A stretch of DNA of 36,757 bases from JAUIBE01 sp035267185 (GTDB lineage: Bacteria > Pseudomonadota > Gammaproteobacteria > Xanthomonadales > SZUA-36), in contig DATFLY010000143.1 in assembly GCA_035267185.1 (NCBI GenBank), forward strand, positions 1 to 36,757, in the 5' to 3' direction. This document shows positions 24,518-33,526 of this stretch, in pieces. Both the position numbers and the translations under genes were made by a program. The notes under the pieces are model-generated. The model worked only from the letters and a program-made list of their open reading frames with translations. It did not search any database and had not been told where the DNA came from. Position 1 is the stretch's first letter. Each line of letters starts with the position of its first letter.

Positions 24518-25204
24518 TTATTCCAACGCACCACCAGACGTACCACTATAGCCCAACTGCAATACCAACTGCTGCACCAGGGCCTTCTCAACCTGTTCCG
24601 GAACAACCGGCCCGAATTCAGACAGCTGTGTCACTTCCAGTCCCTGGTAGCCACAGGGATTGATGCGCGCGAATGGCTCCAGGTCCATGTCAATGTTGAA
24701 GGCAAGGCCATGAAATGAACAACCGCGCCTGACCCGCAAACCGAGGGCAGCAATCTTGGCATCATCAACATAGATACCCGGCGCCCCTTCCCTGCGTTTG
24801 CCGTTAACACCAAATTGCTTCAAAACGCCGATAACAGCTTCTTCGATGGAGTTGACCAGTGCACGTACGCCAATCTTTCGCCGTTTAATGTCGATCAGCG
24901 TGTAAGCCACGATCTGGCCTGGCCCGTGATACGTCACCTGGCCACCACGATCGACCTGCACGACGGGTATGTCGCCGGGGGTCAAAAGGTGTTCAGCTTT
25001 ACCGGCCTGCCCCTGGGTGAATACCGGGGGATGCTGCAACAACCACAACTCATCCTGGGTCGCTGAATCACGGGAATCGGTGAAAGCCTGCATTTCACGC
25101 CAGACAGGTTCATATTCTGCTAAGCCCAGGTGTCTGACCCGGAGCAGTTGCATGCCCGCATCTGAAAGTGGGTCCTGGAGCTGGCTTGTTTTCGGGAGGT
25201 TCAT
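24518..25204 (-). CDS. lipB: Octanoyl-ACP:protein N-octanoyltransferase
   Basis: Transfers octanoate from ACP to target lysines, providing the LipA substrate. 228 residues. The catalytic pair is C184 in NPCGYQGLE and K150 in DDAKIAALGLRV; the substrate-binding motif RGGQVTYHGPGQ is at 86-97. The start at 25204 (ATG) has no clear ribosome site; a second ATG at residue 18 is possible. It begins 22 bp after ybeD and ends 13 bp before the lipA start, so lipB and lipA should be co-transcribed. Confidence 0.96.
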   Translation of the reverse strand: MNLPKTSQLQDPLSDAGMQLLRVRHLGLAEYEPVWREMQAFTDSRDSATQDELWLLQHPPVFTQGQAGKAEHLLTPGDIPVVQVDRGGQVTYHGPGQIVAYTLIDIKRRKIGVRALVNSIEEAVIGVLKQFGVNGKRREGAPGIYVDDAKIAALGLRVRRGCSFHGLAFNIDMDLEPFARINPCGYQGLEVTQLSEFGPVVPEQVEKALVQQLVLQLGYSGTSGGALE

Positions 25205-25226
25205 GCTTTTGAAAGACCAGCGGACA

Positions 25227-25511
25227 CTAAAGCGCCATGATCACCAGTTCAGAATCGGTCAGTTCCTGGTAGATGGCATCGAGTTGCGCCTGCGAAAGCG
25301 CCTCGATCACCATGGTGACTGACAGGAAGTTTCCAGCCCGGCTGGGCTGAAGCTTTACTTCCTCATCCGGCCAGAGTTGTGCGTGCCGGAAAATGATTTC
25401 CCTGACATTTGCTTCGAATTCTTCGCTTTGTCGTCCCATCGCCTTGATCGGAAATCGACTGGGAAATTCCAGAAGTGATTTGCGTTCACTATTGTCGACC
25501 GGGTTATTCAT
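25227..25511 (-). CDS. ybeD: YbeD/DUF493 family protein
   Basis: A small (94-residue) ACT-like fold protein of unknown function, typically next to lipB. Marks: LLEFPSRFPIKAMG at the start, and NFLSVTMVIEALSQAQLDAIYQEL in the second half, which is the conserved core. The ATG at 25511 overlaps the dacA stop by 8 bp; an upstream TTG (25532) would add seven residues and is less likely. The dacA-ybeD-lipB order is conserved across gammaproteobacteria and might reflect a regulatory link, but the function is not established. Confidence 0.9.
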   Translation of the reverse strand: MNNPVDNSERKSLLEFPSRFPIKAMGRQSEEFEANVREIIFRHAQLWPDEEVKLQPSRAGNFLSVTMVIEALSQAQLDAIYQELTDSELVIMAL

Positions 25512-26694
25512 CGTCCGCGAATAAATCGTCAACCCACAGCTTCATGCTGTCCCAGCTGCGACCAAAAAACCCGGCTTCCTCGATATTTCCCAGCGTCACC
25601 AGGTCACGCTCGGTGATCACCTCGTCATCCAGCTGAACCGTGATCTTTCCTATCACTGTACTTGCAGCCAAAGGAGCCTCCAGCTGAGGCATCATTTCCA
25701 CCTGGGCATCAAGGTCTTCATAGCGACCGCGGGGTATGGTGACAAATACCGCTTCATCAATCCCCACAGCAACATTTTCAGTGGTGCCTTTCCAGACGCG
25801 GGCCTGGGCCAGTTCATCACCTTCGTTGTAGAGCTGTACGGTTTCGAAAAACCGAAATCCATAGTTGAGCAGGCTTTGGCTTTCACTTGCCCTGCTGGAC
25901 TCGTCGTTGGAGCCCATCACCACGCTTACCAATCGCATCCCATCCCGGTTGGCCGATGAGGCCAGGCAATATCCGGCACTTTCTGTGTGACCCGTTTTCA
26001 GACCATCGACCGCAGGATCACGCCACAAAAGCGTGTTTCGGTTGTGCTGCCGGATCCCATTGAATGTGAATTCCTTTTCCGAGTACCAACGATAGTACTC
26101 GGGAAAATCCCGAATCATTGCAACACTGAGGGTGGCTATGTCGCGGGCTGTGGAGTAATGATTTTCGTCCGGCCAGCCTGTTGAATTGACGAAATTGGTA
26201 TTGGTCATTCCCAGCGCTTCAGCATAGTGGTTCATGACACCGGAAAAAGCCTCTTCACTTCCCGCGACATACTCTGCCAGCGCGACGCTCGCATCATTAC
26301 CGGACTGGATGATCATGCCTCGCAGCAGATCTTCAACCGTGACCTGCATACTGGGATCAACGAACATCCTCGAACCACCGGTCTTCCAGGCCCGTTCGCT
26401 GATCGGAACCAGGTCATCCAGCGCAATGTTTCCCTGGTCCAGCTCATTAAACACTGCATAACCCGTCATGAGCTTGGTGATGCTGGCGGGTTCGACGCGT
26501 TCGTCCGCGTTGTGTGTCACAACATCCACGCCGCTGAAAAAGTCCACCAGGATATAGCTCCTTGCGCCCAGGGACGGCGGCGCCGGAACCGGCATTGGCC
26601 CGCTGCCAGGCGTGGGCGGCGGCGGTGGCTGGGCGGCGACCGGCGGCCCTGCCAGCAAAAGTAATAATGCGATACTGCTGATCAGTTTTATCAT
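25504..26694 (-). CDS. dacA: D-alanyl-D-alanine carboxypeptidase (PBP5/6 type)
   Basis: A class C low-molecular-weight penicillin-binding protein that trims the terminal D-Ala from stem peptides in the periplasm. From the ATG at 26694 it is 396 residues with a signal peptide (IKLISSIALLLLLAG, cleavage near AAQ), followed by a proline-rich linker not found in E. coli DacA. Catalytic motifs: S71-I-T-K74, SGN at 131-133, KTG at 233-235. The C-terminus (FFGRSWDSMKLWVDDLF) is an amphipathic membrane anchor. The frame is open upstream of the start but includes rlpA 3' sequence; the chosen ATG directly begins the signal peptide. Its ribosome site is weak. Confidence 0.95.
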   Translation of the reverse strand: MIKLISSIALLLLLAGPPVAAQPPPPPTPGSGPMPVPAPPSLGARSYILVDFFSGVDVVTHNADERVEPASITKLMTGYAVFNELDQGNIALDDLVPISERAWKTGGSRMFVDPSMQVTVEDLLRGMIIQSGNDASVALAEYVAGSEEAFSGVMNHYAEALGMTNTNFVNSTGWPDENHYSTARDIATLSVAMIRDFPEYYRWYSEKEFTFNGIRQHNRNTLLWRDPAVDGLKTGHTESAGYCLASSANRDGMRLVSVVMGSNDESSRASESQSLLNYGFRFFETVQLYNEGDELAQARVWKGTTENVAVGIDEAVFVTIPRGRYEDLDAQVEMMPQLEAPLAASTVIGKITVQLDDEVITERDLVTLGNIEEAGFFGRSWDSMKLWVDDLFADDE

Positions 26695-26716
26695 GGGGTT
26701 TGAATTCAACTTGGCG

Positions 26717-27538
26717 TTAGCGCCTGACTTTGTGAGGGCGGTCGAAGCCGAGTTCAACCGCACGCAGAATGATGGCATCGGCCTGATCTTCATTGAGATA
26801 GGGTCCCAGCCAGACCTTATGATACCCCCCATCCCGGTTTATCGAAACAGGCACCATGCTGTCTTTACGGAGTTCCACGATCAGCGACTCGGCGCCGTCG
26901 CGGTGATCAAATGCCCCCATTTGCAGAAAAATCCCGTGTCCTTCAGTTGCATCCACCGGCGACGTCGTCCCGGTACTGCCAGCTGCCACCATTCTGCTGC
27001 CGGATGAATTGAAAGGCGGAGACAGCGCAACGACCTCGACCCGGGCTGTTCCGGTGCCAATCATTCCCAACCGCAGGGCCGCACCGTAGGACATATCGAT
27101 AATTCGATCGCCCTTGAATGGCCCCCTGTCATTAACCTTTACAATGACTGAACGACCGTTATCGAGATTGGTGACCTGTGCATAGGTCGGAAGCGGCAGC
27201 GACTTGTGAGCCGCGGTCGCCAGGTGCATGTCATAAATCTCACCACTGGAAGTTCGGCGACCATGAAATTTGGATCCGTACCAGGAAGCCACACCCCGCT
27301 CCCGGTAACCGGCACCGCTGGACATCACGGTGTACTTCTTGCCGAAAACTTCGTATGGAGAGTGGTTGCCGTAGCGCGCCAACGGCTCTTCGCGTGGAAC
27401 GGCATCAGAAACATCTTCAGCACGAATGCCAGCGTACGACGGCCCATCGGAATCGGCTGGCTTGGTTTTCGACCCCCCACAGGATGACAGCATCACCACA
27501 GCCAGGAGAAGCAGGGGCAAGGACGAGCGATTAAACAC
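26717..27538 (-). CDS. rlpA: RlpA septal lytic transglycosylase, lipoprotein with SPOR domain
   Basis: 273 residues. Signal with lipobox LSSC near residue 20, so outer-membrane lipoprotein. The double-psi beta-barrel catalytic domain spans about 82-165 (GVASWYGSKFHGRRTSSGE and VKVNDRGPF), with the conserved Asp of NDRGPF; the C-terminal SPOR domain (about 203-273) begins IFLQMGAFDHRDGAES. In Pseudomonas RlpA cleaves stem-peptide-free glycan, helping daughter-cell separation. Starts at GTG 27538, two bases after the mltB stop, so coupled. Confidence 0.93.
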   Translation of the reverse strand: MFNRSSLPLLLLAVVMLSSCGGSKTKPADSDGPSYAGIRAEDVSDAVPREEPLARYGNHSPYEVFGKKYTVMSSGAGYRERGVASWYGSKFHGRRTSSGEIYDMHLATAAHKSLPLPTYAQVTNLDNGRSVIVKVNDRGPFKGDRIIDMSYGAALRLGMIGTGTARVEVVALSPPFNSSGSRMVAAGSTGTTSPVDATEGHGIFLQMGAFDHRDGAESLIVELRKDSMVPVSINRDGGYHKVWLGPYLNEDQADAIILRAVELGFDRPHKVRR

Positions 27539-27540
27539 TG

Positions 27541-28536
27541 TTACTCTTCCATGCCTTCGAGAATGGCCTGGCTGAGCTCATACACTGCCATGGCATAAAG
27601 TGGACTGCGGTTGTAACGGGTGATGACATAAAAATTCTTGAACCCAAGCCACAGGCGATCGCCGTCTTCCTCTTCAAGGTTAATGACCGACGCCAGGGTA
27701 TCCATATCAATGTCGGCTTCGGTGACATAACCGCTTTCAGCCAATTGGGCGACCGTGACCTCCGGTTTGTAATTGCGCTTTTCGGCAATCGCAGGGTCGG
27801 CGCCATCAATTGCCATGGCATCGACAGCAACAGGCTGCCCGTACTCCCAACCATGTGAATGCAGGTAATTGGCCACACTTCCGAGAATGTCCGGCAATGA
27901 ACTCCACAAATCGCGCCGACCATCACCATCCATGTCGACGGAATAGGCCCGGTAGCTGCTGGGTATGAACTGGCCCAGTCCCATGGCGCCGGCGTAGGAG
28001 CCTTCTGCCTCGGTCAGTGGCACCCCTTCTTCCTGACTCAGCACCATGAACTGCATGAATTCATCTGAAAAGAAATCACTGCGGTCATTGCCGGTGTCGG
28101 GATAGTAAAAAGACAGGGTTGCCAGTGCATCAATCACCCTGTAGCTGCCGGTGATTCGGCCATAGAGCGTCTCCACGCCGATGATGGCAACAATCACTTC
28201 GGGGTCAACTTCAAACTCTTCAGCCGCTGCCTCGACTGCAGCCTGGTTTTCACGCCAGAAGGCCACACCACCATCAATACGCCGATCCGTGATGAAGATC
28301 GGCCTGTATTCATGCCAGGGTTTACGTTCGGCTGGCCGGGTCATGGCGTCAACGATTGACTGGCGATAGCGGGCCTGCTGCAACAACGCAATCACATCAG
28401 CCTGGGGCAGGCCGTATTTTTCCTCGGCCCGCTGTGCGAACTCGTCCGCTCCGGGATGATCCTGGGGGACATTTTCTGCATAACATGAGGCCGTGAGCAA
28501 AGCGGTGAGCATTAGGCCTGAAAAACGGTAAATCAT
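27541..28536 (-). CDS. mltB: Membrane-bound lytic murein transglycosylase B
   Basis: 331 residues; cleaves peptidoglycan glycan strands to 1,6-anhydro ends. Catalytic Glu122 in IGVETLYGRITGSYR; conserved ALATLSFYYP and GAMGLGQFIPSSYR follow, matching family 3 transglycosylases. A signal peptide is present; the cysteine at residue 18 follows LLTAS, a poor lipobox, so either a lipoprotein or a soluble periplasmic form. The frame is open upstream to 28689, but the ATG at 28536 begins the signal and has AGGGA upstream, so it is preferred. A repeat (28660-28760) sits between it and rodA. Confidence 0.94.
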   Translation of the reverse strand: MIYRFSGLMLTALLTASCYAENVPQDHPGADEFAQRAEEKYGLPQADVIALLQQARYRQSIVDAMTRPAERKPWHEYRPIFITDRRIDGGVAFWRENQAAVEAAAEEFEVDPEVIVAIIGVETLYGRITGSYRVIDALATLSFYYPDTGNDRSDFFSDEFMQFMVLSQEEGVPLTEAEGSYAGAMGLGQFIPSSYRAYSVDMDGDGRRDLWSSLPDILGSVANYLHSHGWEYGQPVAVDAMAIDGADPAIAEKRNYKPEVTVAQLAESGYVTEADIDMDTLASVINLEEEDGDRLWLGFKNFYVITRYNRSPLYAMAVYELSQAILEGMEE

Positions 28537-28802
28537 GGCGCGAATTCCCTTCGAATTGACGAAGCCCTTAAATGGACTTTCCGATTTGTTATATGTTCCC
28601 GGAACCCGGCATATCTCCGGGCCCCGGCCTGACGTGGCCATCAACTTCGCTGCCTCATCATCTTCGCAGCTGGCCCTTTTGGGCCACAAGCGAAGTCATT
28701 GATGCAGCAATTGCCGGGGCGGTTTTCATCGTTTTTCTGATGAAAGAAGCGCCCGAGTCGCACATTGATCTTACCTCACTATCCGGCTCACTTTCCTGCC
28801 GT
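28537..28802. other. Repeat-bearing gap between rodA and mltB
   Basis: 266 bp without a gene. It holds a CCCGGA/TCCGGG palindrome (28598-28621) and one copy of the 70- to 104-bp repeat also found twice beside mreB. It splits an otherwise tightly packed operon. Confidence 0.6.
28660..28763. repeat. Intergenic repeat family, copy A
   Basis: Core 28660-28730 (starting ATCTTCGCAGCTGGCCC and ending GGCGGTTTTCATC) matches copies at 33411 and 33527 with about ten differences, and the similarity continues through GATGAAAGAAGC to about 28763. It contains a GGCCC-TTTT-GGGCC hairpin. Confidence 0.8.
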
Positions 28803-29897
28803 CTATCTTATGAAGTTTCTGTGGCCATAAATAGACATTAATATGCCGAACCCGGCCAAAATTGTGACTGCCGAGGTTCCGCCATAGCTGATCAGCGGCA
28901 GTGGAATGCCCACAACCGGGAGCATTCCGGCAACCATGCTGGCATTGACCAGCACGTAAACAAAGAAAGTCAGGCTCAGACTTCCTGCCAGCAACCGCGA
29001 GTAAGTATTCCTCGCCAGGCTTGATATATATAGCCCGCGTCCGGCAATGTAAACGTACATTCCCAGCAACACCAGTACACCCAGTAAACCGAACTCTTCC
29101 GACAAAACAGCAAGGATGAAGTCGGTATGGCGCTCAGGAATGAACTCCAGGCGTGACTGAGTGCCATTGAGCCAGCCCTTGCCAAACAGTCCGCCCGATC
29201 CGACCGCAATTTTTGACTGGATGATGTTCCAGCCGCTGCCCAGTGGATCCGACTCAGGATCAAGAAAGGTGCGCACCCGGTCGCGTTGATATTCGTGCAT
29301 CACCAGCCATAAGGCTGGCGCGGCTGCGGCGGCTGCAACAACCCCACCCATCAGCACTCTCCAGCTCAGGCCGGAAAGAAAAAGCGTAAAACCTCCGCTG
29401 ATCATCACCAGGATGGCAGTGCCAAGGTCGGGCTGACGCACGATCAGCAGGGCCGGGATAACAAGAATGCCCAATGATACGGCCAGGTCCCTTAAATCGG
29501 GCGGCAATACCCTGGGGTGGAGGTACCAGGCCACCATCATCGGAACGGCCAGCTTCATGATTTCGGCAGGCTGAAAGCGAAAGACCCCAAAATCGAGCCA
29601 TCGGTTTGCCCCCTGTCCAACGCCCACAAACCATGTCGCCAGGAGCAAAACGATACCCATACCATAAAGCCAGGGTGTCCAGAGTCTAAGGATATGCGGT
29701 GGAATCTGGCTCAGGACCAGCAGAACGACCATCCCGAACCCCAGCCGGATCGACTGCCTCCAGATGGCCCCCATATCCTCGTTGGAAGCGCTGTAAAGAA
29801 CACCAAGCCCAAGAGCCATCACCAGCAGCAATGCAATCAGCAAGGGCACATCCAGGCGCGGCAGCCCGACCCAGCGTGGTATCAGTCGAGGGACCAT
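28803..29897 (-). CDS. rodA: Rod-shape SEDS peptidoglycan polymerase
   Basis: A SEDS-family glycosyltransferase that polymerises lipid II for cell elongation, with PBP2. About ten membrane helices over 364 residues. Conserved SEDS marks include GANRWLDFGVFRFQPAEIMKL, RQPDLGTAIL with the functional Asp, the large extracellular loop (GWNIIQSKIAVGSGGLFGKG, GTQSRLEFIPERHTDFI) and LPLISYGGTS near the end. ATG at 29897 lies 24 bp after the mrdA stop, so coupled expression is likely. Confidence 0.96.
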   Translation of the reverse strand: MVPRLIPRWVGLPRLDVPLLIALLLVMALGLGVLYSASNEDMGAIWRQSIRLGFGMVVLLVLSQIPPHILRLWTPWLYGMGIVLLLATWFVGVGQGANRWLDFGVFRFQPAEIMKLAVPMMVAWYLHPRVLPPDLRDLAVSLGILVIPALLIVRQPDLGTAILVMISGGFTLFLSGLSWRVLMGGVVAAAAAAPALWLVMHEYQRDRVRTFLDPESDPLGSGWNIIQSKIAVGSGGLFGKGWLNGTQSRLEFIPERHTDFILAVLSEEFGLLGVLVLLGMYVYIAGRGLYISSLARNTYSRLLAGSLSLTFFVYVLVNASMVAGMLPVVGIPLPLISYGGTSAVTILAGFGILMSIYGHRNFIR

Positions 29898-29921
29898 TTT
29901 GCACTCATTTACGCAGCACCA

Positions 29922-31829
29922 TCAGCGGCGCAATTCCTGGTCGAGCCAGGCATCGATGACCGCCCGCGCCACCGGCGCCGCTTCTCGCGAACCGCCACCG
30001 CCATGCTCTACGATGGCGGTGACAACGATGAGTGGGTCGTCAAATGGCGCGTAAGCCATAAACAACGCATGATTGCGAAGATGAAGGGCAACATCCTGCT
30101 GTTCCGAGGAACGGTTGTCCTCCTGTGAGACGACCTGCGCAGTTCCGCTTTTCCCGGCCATTTCAAAACCTTTTTCCGGCGCGATTGACCTGGCGGTGCC
30201 CTTCTCGCCATGAATCACAAGTCGCATACCTTCCCTGACAGCCGCCCAGTTTTCTGAATCTTCAACCGGAACGCGGCGAACCACCGGCGCCCGATTGATA
30301 CGTGCCTGGGCATCACCGGCCGGTTTGCTCGCCAGGAGCAACCGGGGAGCGAACAATTCACCCCCATTGACCAGCGATGCCAGCGCCGTGGTCAGCTGGA
30401 TTGGCGTGATCACGTTGAAGCCCTGCCCGATACCGGAGATGACCGTTTCACCCGGATACCAGGGTTCTGAATACCGCCCGCGTTTCCAGTCCCGCGACGG
30501 CAGAATACCGGCGTTTTCCCCGATCAGATCAAGGCCTGTCGGGCTTCCAAAGCCAAACTGGGAAAGATAGCCGTGAATTCGATCGATGCCGAGTTCGTAT
30601 GCCAGGCTGTAGAAATAGGTATTGACCGACTGTTCAAGAGCCGACTCAATGCTGACCCAGCCATGCCCACCCTGCCTCCAGTCCCTGAATGGCCGGTCCA
30701 CGCCGGAGAGATAGTAATAGCCATTTGAAAAAATCCGCTGGCCCCGTTCAATGACGCCAAGTTCCAGGCCTGCCAGACCAATAAACGGTTTGAATGTGGA
30801 TCCTGGCTCATAGCCACCCTGCAATGCGCGATTGAATAAAGGCCGGGATGGATCATTCAGAATCGCGGCATAGGCTTCCGAGCCAATCCCACTGACAAAA
30901 AGATTGGGGTCAAAGGCCGGCTTGCTGACCATGGCCAGCACCGAACCATCGCGTGGATCAACAGCGAACACAGCACCAGGCCGGTCGCCCAATGCATCCC
31001 AGGCGGCCTGTTGCACAGTCAGGTCAAGCGATAGGATCAGGTCTTCGCCATGCCTGGGGTCTTCGCGTTCAAGGACTTTCAGAACGCGACCCTGCACATT
31101 GCTTTCGACCTTTTCCAGTCCGTTTGAGCCATGCAATTGTGCCTCGTAATAGCGCTCCAGGCCGCTCCTGCCAATGTGCGTGGTGCCGCGATATTCGTCT
31201 GCATCGATCGATCGCAGATCGTCAGCATCGATTCGGCCCACGTAGCCAAGTACATGAGTCAGCAAGTCGCCCTGGGGATAGTAACGGGCAAGATACGGAA
31301 CCACATCGACGCCGGCAAAAAGATGCCGGTTGACTGCAAATCGAGCCACCTCTTCTTCGCTCAGGTTGAATTTGACCGGAACCCCATCAAAACTCCGGTA
31401 GCGCTGGCGCGTGTCTTCAAATTGCTCAATGGCGTCTTCAGGTAAATCGAGGAGCGTTGCCAGGCGAGAAAATGTCTCCTCCAGGTCCCCGGCTTTTTCA
31501 GGCACCACCTGCAACCGGAAAGCAGGGCGGTTTTCTGCAACCGGCCTGCCCCTGCGGTCATAAATCAACCCGCGATTTGGCGCCACCGGAACCACCTTGA
31601 CGCTGTTATTGGTTGAGCGGGCCGTGAATTCCTCGTGGTTGATCACCTGCAGGTAAACGTAGCGACCAAGCAGAAGGAGGCATCCGAGCAATATAAGGAC
31701 GAAACTTTCGAGTGCACGGCGATTGAAATCGCGCTGCTCGATGGCGGCATCCTTGATCGCACGCCCCCTGGACACTCTCCCGGCTCCGGGCCCTGCACTT
31801 TTCGCCCTGGCCATTACTTTCCTGATCAC
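29922..31829 (-). CDS. mrdA: Penicillin-binding protein 2, elongasome transpeptidase
   Basis: Cross-links new peptidoglycan during elongation; 635 residues, one N-terminal membrane helix (about 42-60) after a basic cytoplasmic tail. The pedestal domain includes PNRGLIYDRRGRPVAEN; active-site motifs are S344-T-F-K347, SVN at 401-403 and KSGT at 560-563. GTG start at 31829 overlaps the mreD stop by 4 bp (GTGA); an ATG five codons later is possible. Works with RodA encoded directly downstream. Confidence 0.96.
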   Translation of the reverse strand: MIRKVMARAKSAGPGAGRVSRGRAIKDAAIEQRDFNRRALESFVLILLGCLLLLGRYVYLQVINHEEFTARSTNNSVKVVPVAPNRGLIYDRRGRPVAENRPAFRLQVVPEKAGDLEETFSRLATLLDLPEDAIEQFEDTRQRYRSFDGVPVKFNLSEEEVARFAVNRHLFAGVDVVPYLARYYPQGDLLTHVLGYVGRIDADDLRSIDADEYRGTTHIGRSGLERYYEAQLHGSNGLEKVESNVQGRVLKVLEREDPRHGEDLILSLDLTVQQAAWDALGDRPGAVFAVDPRDGSVLAMVSKPAFDPNLFVSGIGSEAYAAILNDPSRPLFNRALQGGYEPGSTFKPFIGLAGLELGVIERGQRIFSNGYYYLSGVDRPFRDWRQGGHGWVSIESALEQSVNTYFYSLAYELGIDRIHGYLSQFGFGSPTGLDLIGENAGILPSRDWKRGRYSEPWYPGETVISGIGQGFNVITPIQLTTALASLVNGGELFAPRLLLASKPAGDAQARINRAPVVRRVPVEDSENWAAVREGMRLVIHGEKGTARSIAPEKGFEMAGKSGTAQVVSQEDNRSSEQQDVALHLRNHALFMAYAPFDDPLIVVTAIVEHGGGGSREAAPVARAVIDAWLDQELRR

Positions 31830-32317
31830 GTCACACCTCTCCTGCCGACGCTTCGGATACGATCAAGCGCTATGAAAAAGAGGGGCCAGATCAGGGCGCC
31901 GAATATGGCCGGCAGCCAGTAACCCAGTGGTGGAAGTGGCTCGCCAACCAACGTGTTGATCCAGAGCAGGATAATGCTGTCATTCACCAGCAGCCCGAGT
32001 ACGGACAACCCCAATTGCCAGGGTGGGAAGAATCGCAATCGTGCCCGAAAACGCAATACCAGGTAAGCAAGAATGACCAGCCTCAGCGCATGCAGGCCCA
32101 GCAGGCTGACGGTCAGGAAATCCAGCAAAAGCCCAATTGCAAAAACCAGGCCCAGGCTCATGTAGCGGGGATTTTCCAGCGACCAGTAAATCACCACCAG
32201 GGCCATCCAGAATGGCCAGATCATTTCCAGGAAACCAGGCAGTGGAACAATCGCCAGAATCGTGGCCAGCACCAGGGTGAAAACGAATGCTCTGGAATTG
32301 TCTCGCTTCTTCATCAT
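31826..32317 (-). CDS. mreD: Rod shape-determining membrane protein MreD
   Basis: A small inner-membrane protein of 163 residues with about five helices, part of the MreBCD complex. Marks: FALL-type N-terminal helices, RYMSLGLVFAIGLLLDFLTV and LGLHALRLVILAYLVLRFR, the central LGLHAL motif being typical. Overlaps mreC by 4 bp (ATGA) upstream and mrdA by 4 bp downstream, so three genes are translationally linked. Confidence 0.94.
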   Translation of the reverse strand: MMKKRDNSRAFVFTLVLATILAIVPLPGFLEMIWPFWMALVVIYWSLENPRYMSLGLVFAIGLLLDFLTVSLLGLHALRLVILAYLVLRFRARLRFFPPWQLGLSVLGLLVNDSIILLWINTLVGEPLPPLGYWLPAIFGALIWPLFFIALDRIRSVGRRGVT

Positions 32318-33231
32318 GGCTCGGAACCCTCGGGCAGCAACTCACTTTGTTCCGGCTCATCCGGCAAGGGACCGATGAATGCCTCTTCCGTAAACTGGGG
32401 CACAATCAGAAGAACCTCGCGACCCCTGTCCAGCGAAGCCAGCGGCGTGGCAACCACTTCGGCGAACGTTTGTCCGGCGGCACGGCTGATTCCGGAAATG
32501 GTCGCAACCGGATAGCCACCGGGAAAGCGATCACCGAGTCCGGAAGTCACCACCAGGTCACCTTCACGGATATCTGCCTCCAGGGGGACACTGTTGAGAA
32601 TCAGCGCCCCGGTCTCGCCAGTACCGAATGCCACGGTTCGAAGGCCGGTACGGCTGATCTGCACGGGCAACGCATGATTCGGGTCAGAAATCAGCCTAAC
32701 CCTGGCCATGTGTGGCTGAACATCTTCGACCTGCCCCATGACACCTTCCGCATCGATCACGGCCTGGCCCACTTCCACCCCTTCGGCAGCGCCTTTATTG
32801 ATCATGACCTGGTGGGAGAATGGATCGAGGTCGACCCGCACCAGTTCAGCAAATGCAGTTTTGAAGACCAGCGTCCCTGCCCCCTCAAGCAAAGCCCGCA
32901 GTCGCCGGTTTTCTTCAACCAGGGTTTGCAGACGAAGAAGATCGGCTTCCTGGGCAAGCAAAGCGGCGCGCAGGGATTCGTTGGTTTCACTCAGGCTTTC
33001 GCGAGTAGTGAATCCCGAGGCGAGTGATTCGGCGGTTCGCACTGGCCAGTCAACCAGGTGATAGATGGGTTCGATGAGCGTGCCAACCAGGCTGCGAATG
33101 CGAGGGACATATTCACCACGCTGATCAATGGCCATCAGGACGATGGCGAGCAGGCCGTACAGCATGAGTCGGGCCGTCTGGGCGCCGGACCCGAAGAAGT
33201 TGGTTTTGACGCCGGTCGAGCCTGTTGGCAA
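32314..33231 (-). CDS. mreC: Rod shape-determining protein MreC
   Basis: A bitopic protein, 305 residues: short cytoplasmic tail, one membrane helix (LMLYGLLAIVLMAID), a coiled coil (about 80-115, LSETNESLRAALLAQEADLLRL) and a periplasmic beta-barrel region (SHQVMINKGAAEGVEVGQAVI, VVTSGLGDRFPGGYPVATI). It bridges MreB to PBP2 and RodA. TTG start at 33231 with AGGA close upstream; no better start exists. It is separated from mreB by about 400 bp of repeats, instead of the usual short gap. Confidence 0.95.
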   Translation of the reverse strand: MPTGSTGVKTNFFGSGAQTARLMLYGLLAIVLMAIDQRGEYVPRIRSLVGTLIEPIYHLVDWPVRTAESLASGFTTRESLSETNESLRAALLAQEADLLRLQTLVEENRRLRALLEGAGTLVFKTAFAELVRVDLDPFSHQVMINKGAAEGVEVGQAVIDAEGVMGQVEDVQPHMARVRLISDPNHALPVQISRTGLRTVAFGTGETGALILNSVPLEADIREGDLVVTSGLGDRFPGGYPVATISGISRAAGQTFAEVVATPLASLDRGREVLLIVPQFTEEAFIGPLPDEPEQSELLPEGSEP

Positions 33232-33309
33232 GTTTTCCTATCCTACCCGGTAAACATGTGATCCCGGTTTATCTGTCATCGATTACAGCGCAAGGCGCCG
33301 AAACCATTC

Positions 33310-33325
33310 GCGGCGAGGACGCCGC
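33310..33325. repeat. REP-like palindrome
   Basis: GCGGCG and CGCCGC pair around AGGA, within TCGCGGCGAGGACGCCGCTC. This resembles the REP-type sequences common between genes in Xanthomonas-like and Pseudomonas-like genomes, from memory. Confidence 0.6.
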
Positions 33326-33344
33326 TCCTACCTATCTATGTCAT

Positions 33345-33372
33345 CCCGGAAATGCGTGTAGCATTGTCCGGG
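33345..33372. repeat. Palindrome CCCGGA/TCCGGG
   Basis: CCCGGA plus AATGC (33345-33355) pairs with GCATT plus TCCGGG (33361-33372), with one bulged base. A similar CCCGGA/TCCGGG pair occurs at 28598-28621. Confidence 0.6.
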
Positions 33373-33410
33373 ACCCACTTCGCAGCTAAAGCGTCACTCA
33401 GGTTTTAACC

Positions 33411-33513
33411 ATCTTCGCAGTTGGCCCCTTTGGGGCCACAAGCGAAGTCCTTTATGCAGCGATTGCGGGGGCGGTTTTCATCCTCATATTGACGAAATAG
33501 TCACCCATGTCGC
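33411..33513. repeat. Intergenic repeat family, copy B
   Basis: Core 33411-33482 differs from copy C at only two of 72 positions and from copy A at about ten. The centre is a GGCCCC-TTT-GGGGCC hairpin. Similarity weakens after 33482. Confidence 0.85.
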
Positions 33514-33526
33514 GCTGTCTTTATTC

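Noticed and set aside
29517..30128. 203-codon plus-strand ORF across the rodA-mrdA junction
   Set aside because: Antisense to both genes; no ribosome site or family resemblance.
32287..33027. 246-codon plus-strand ORF opposite mreC/mreD
   Set aside because: Antisense shadow of two securely identified genes.
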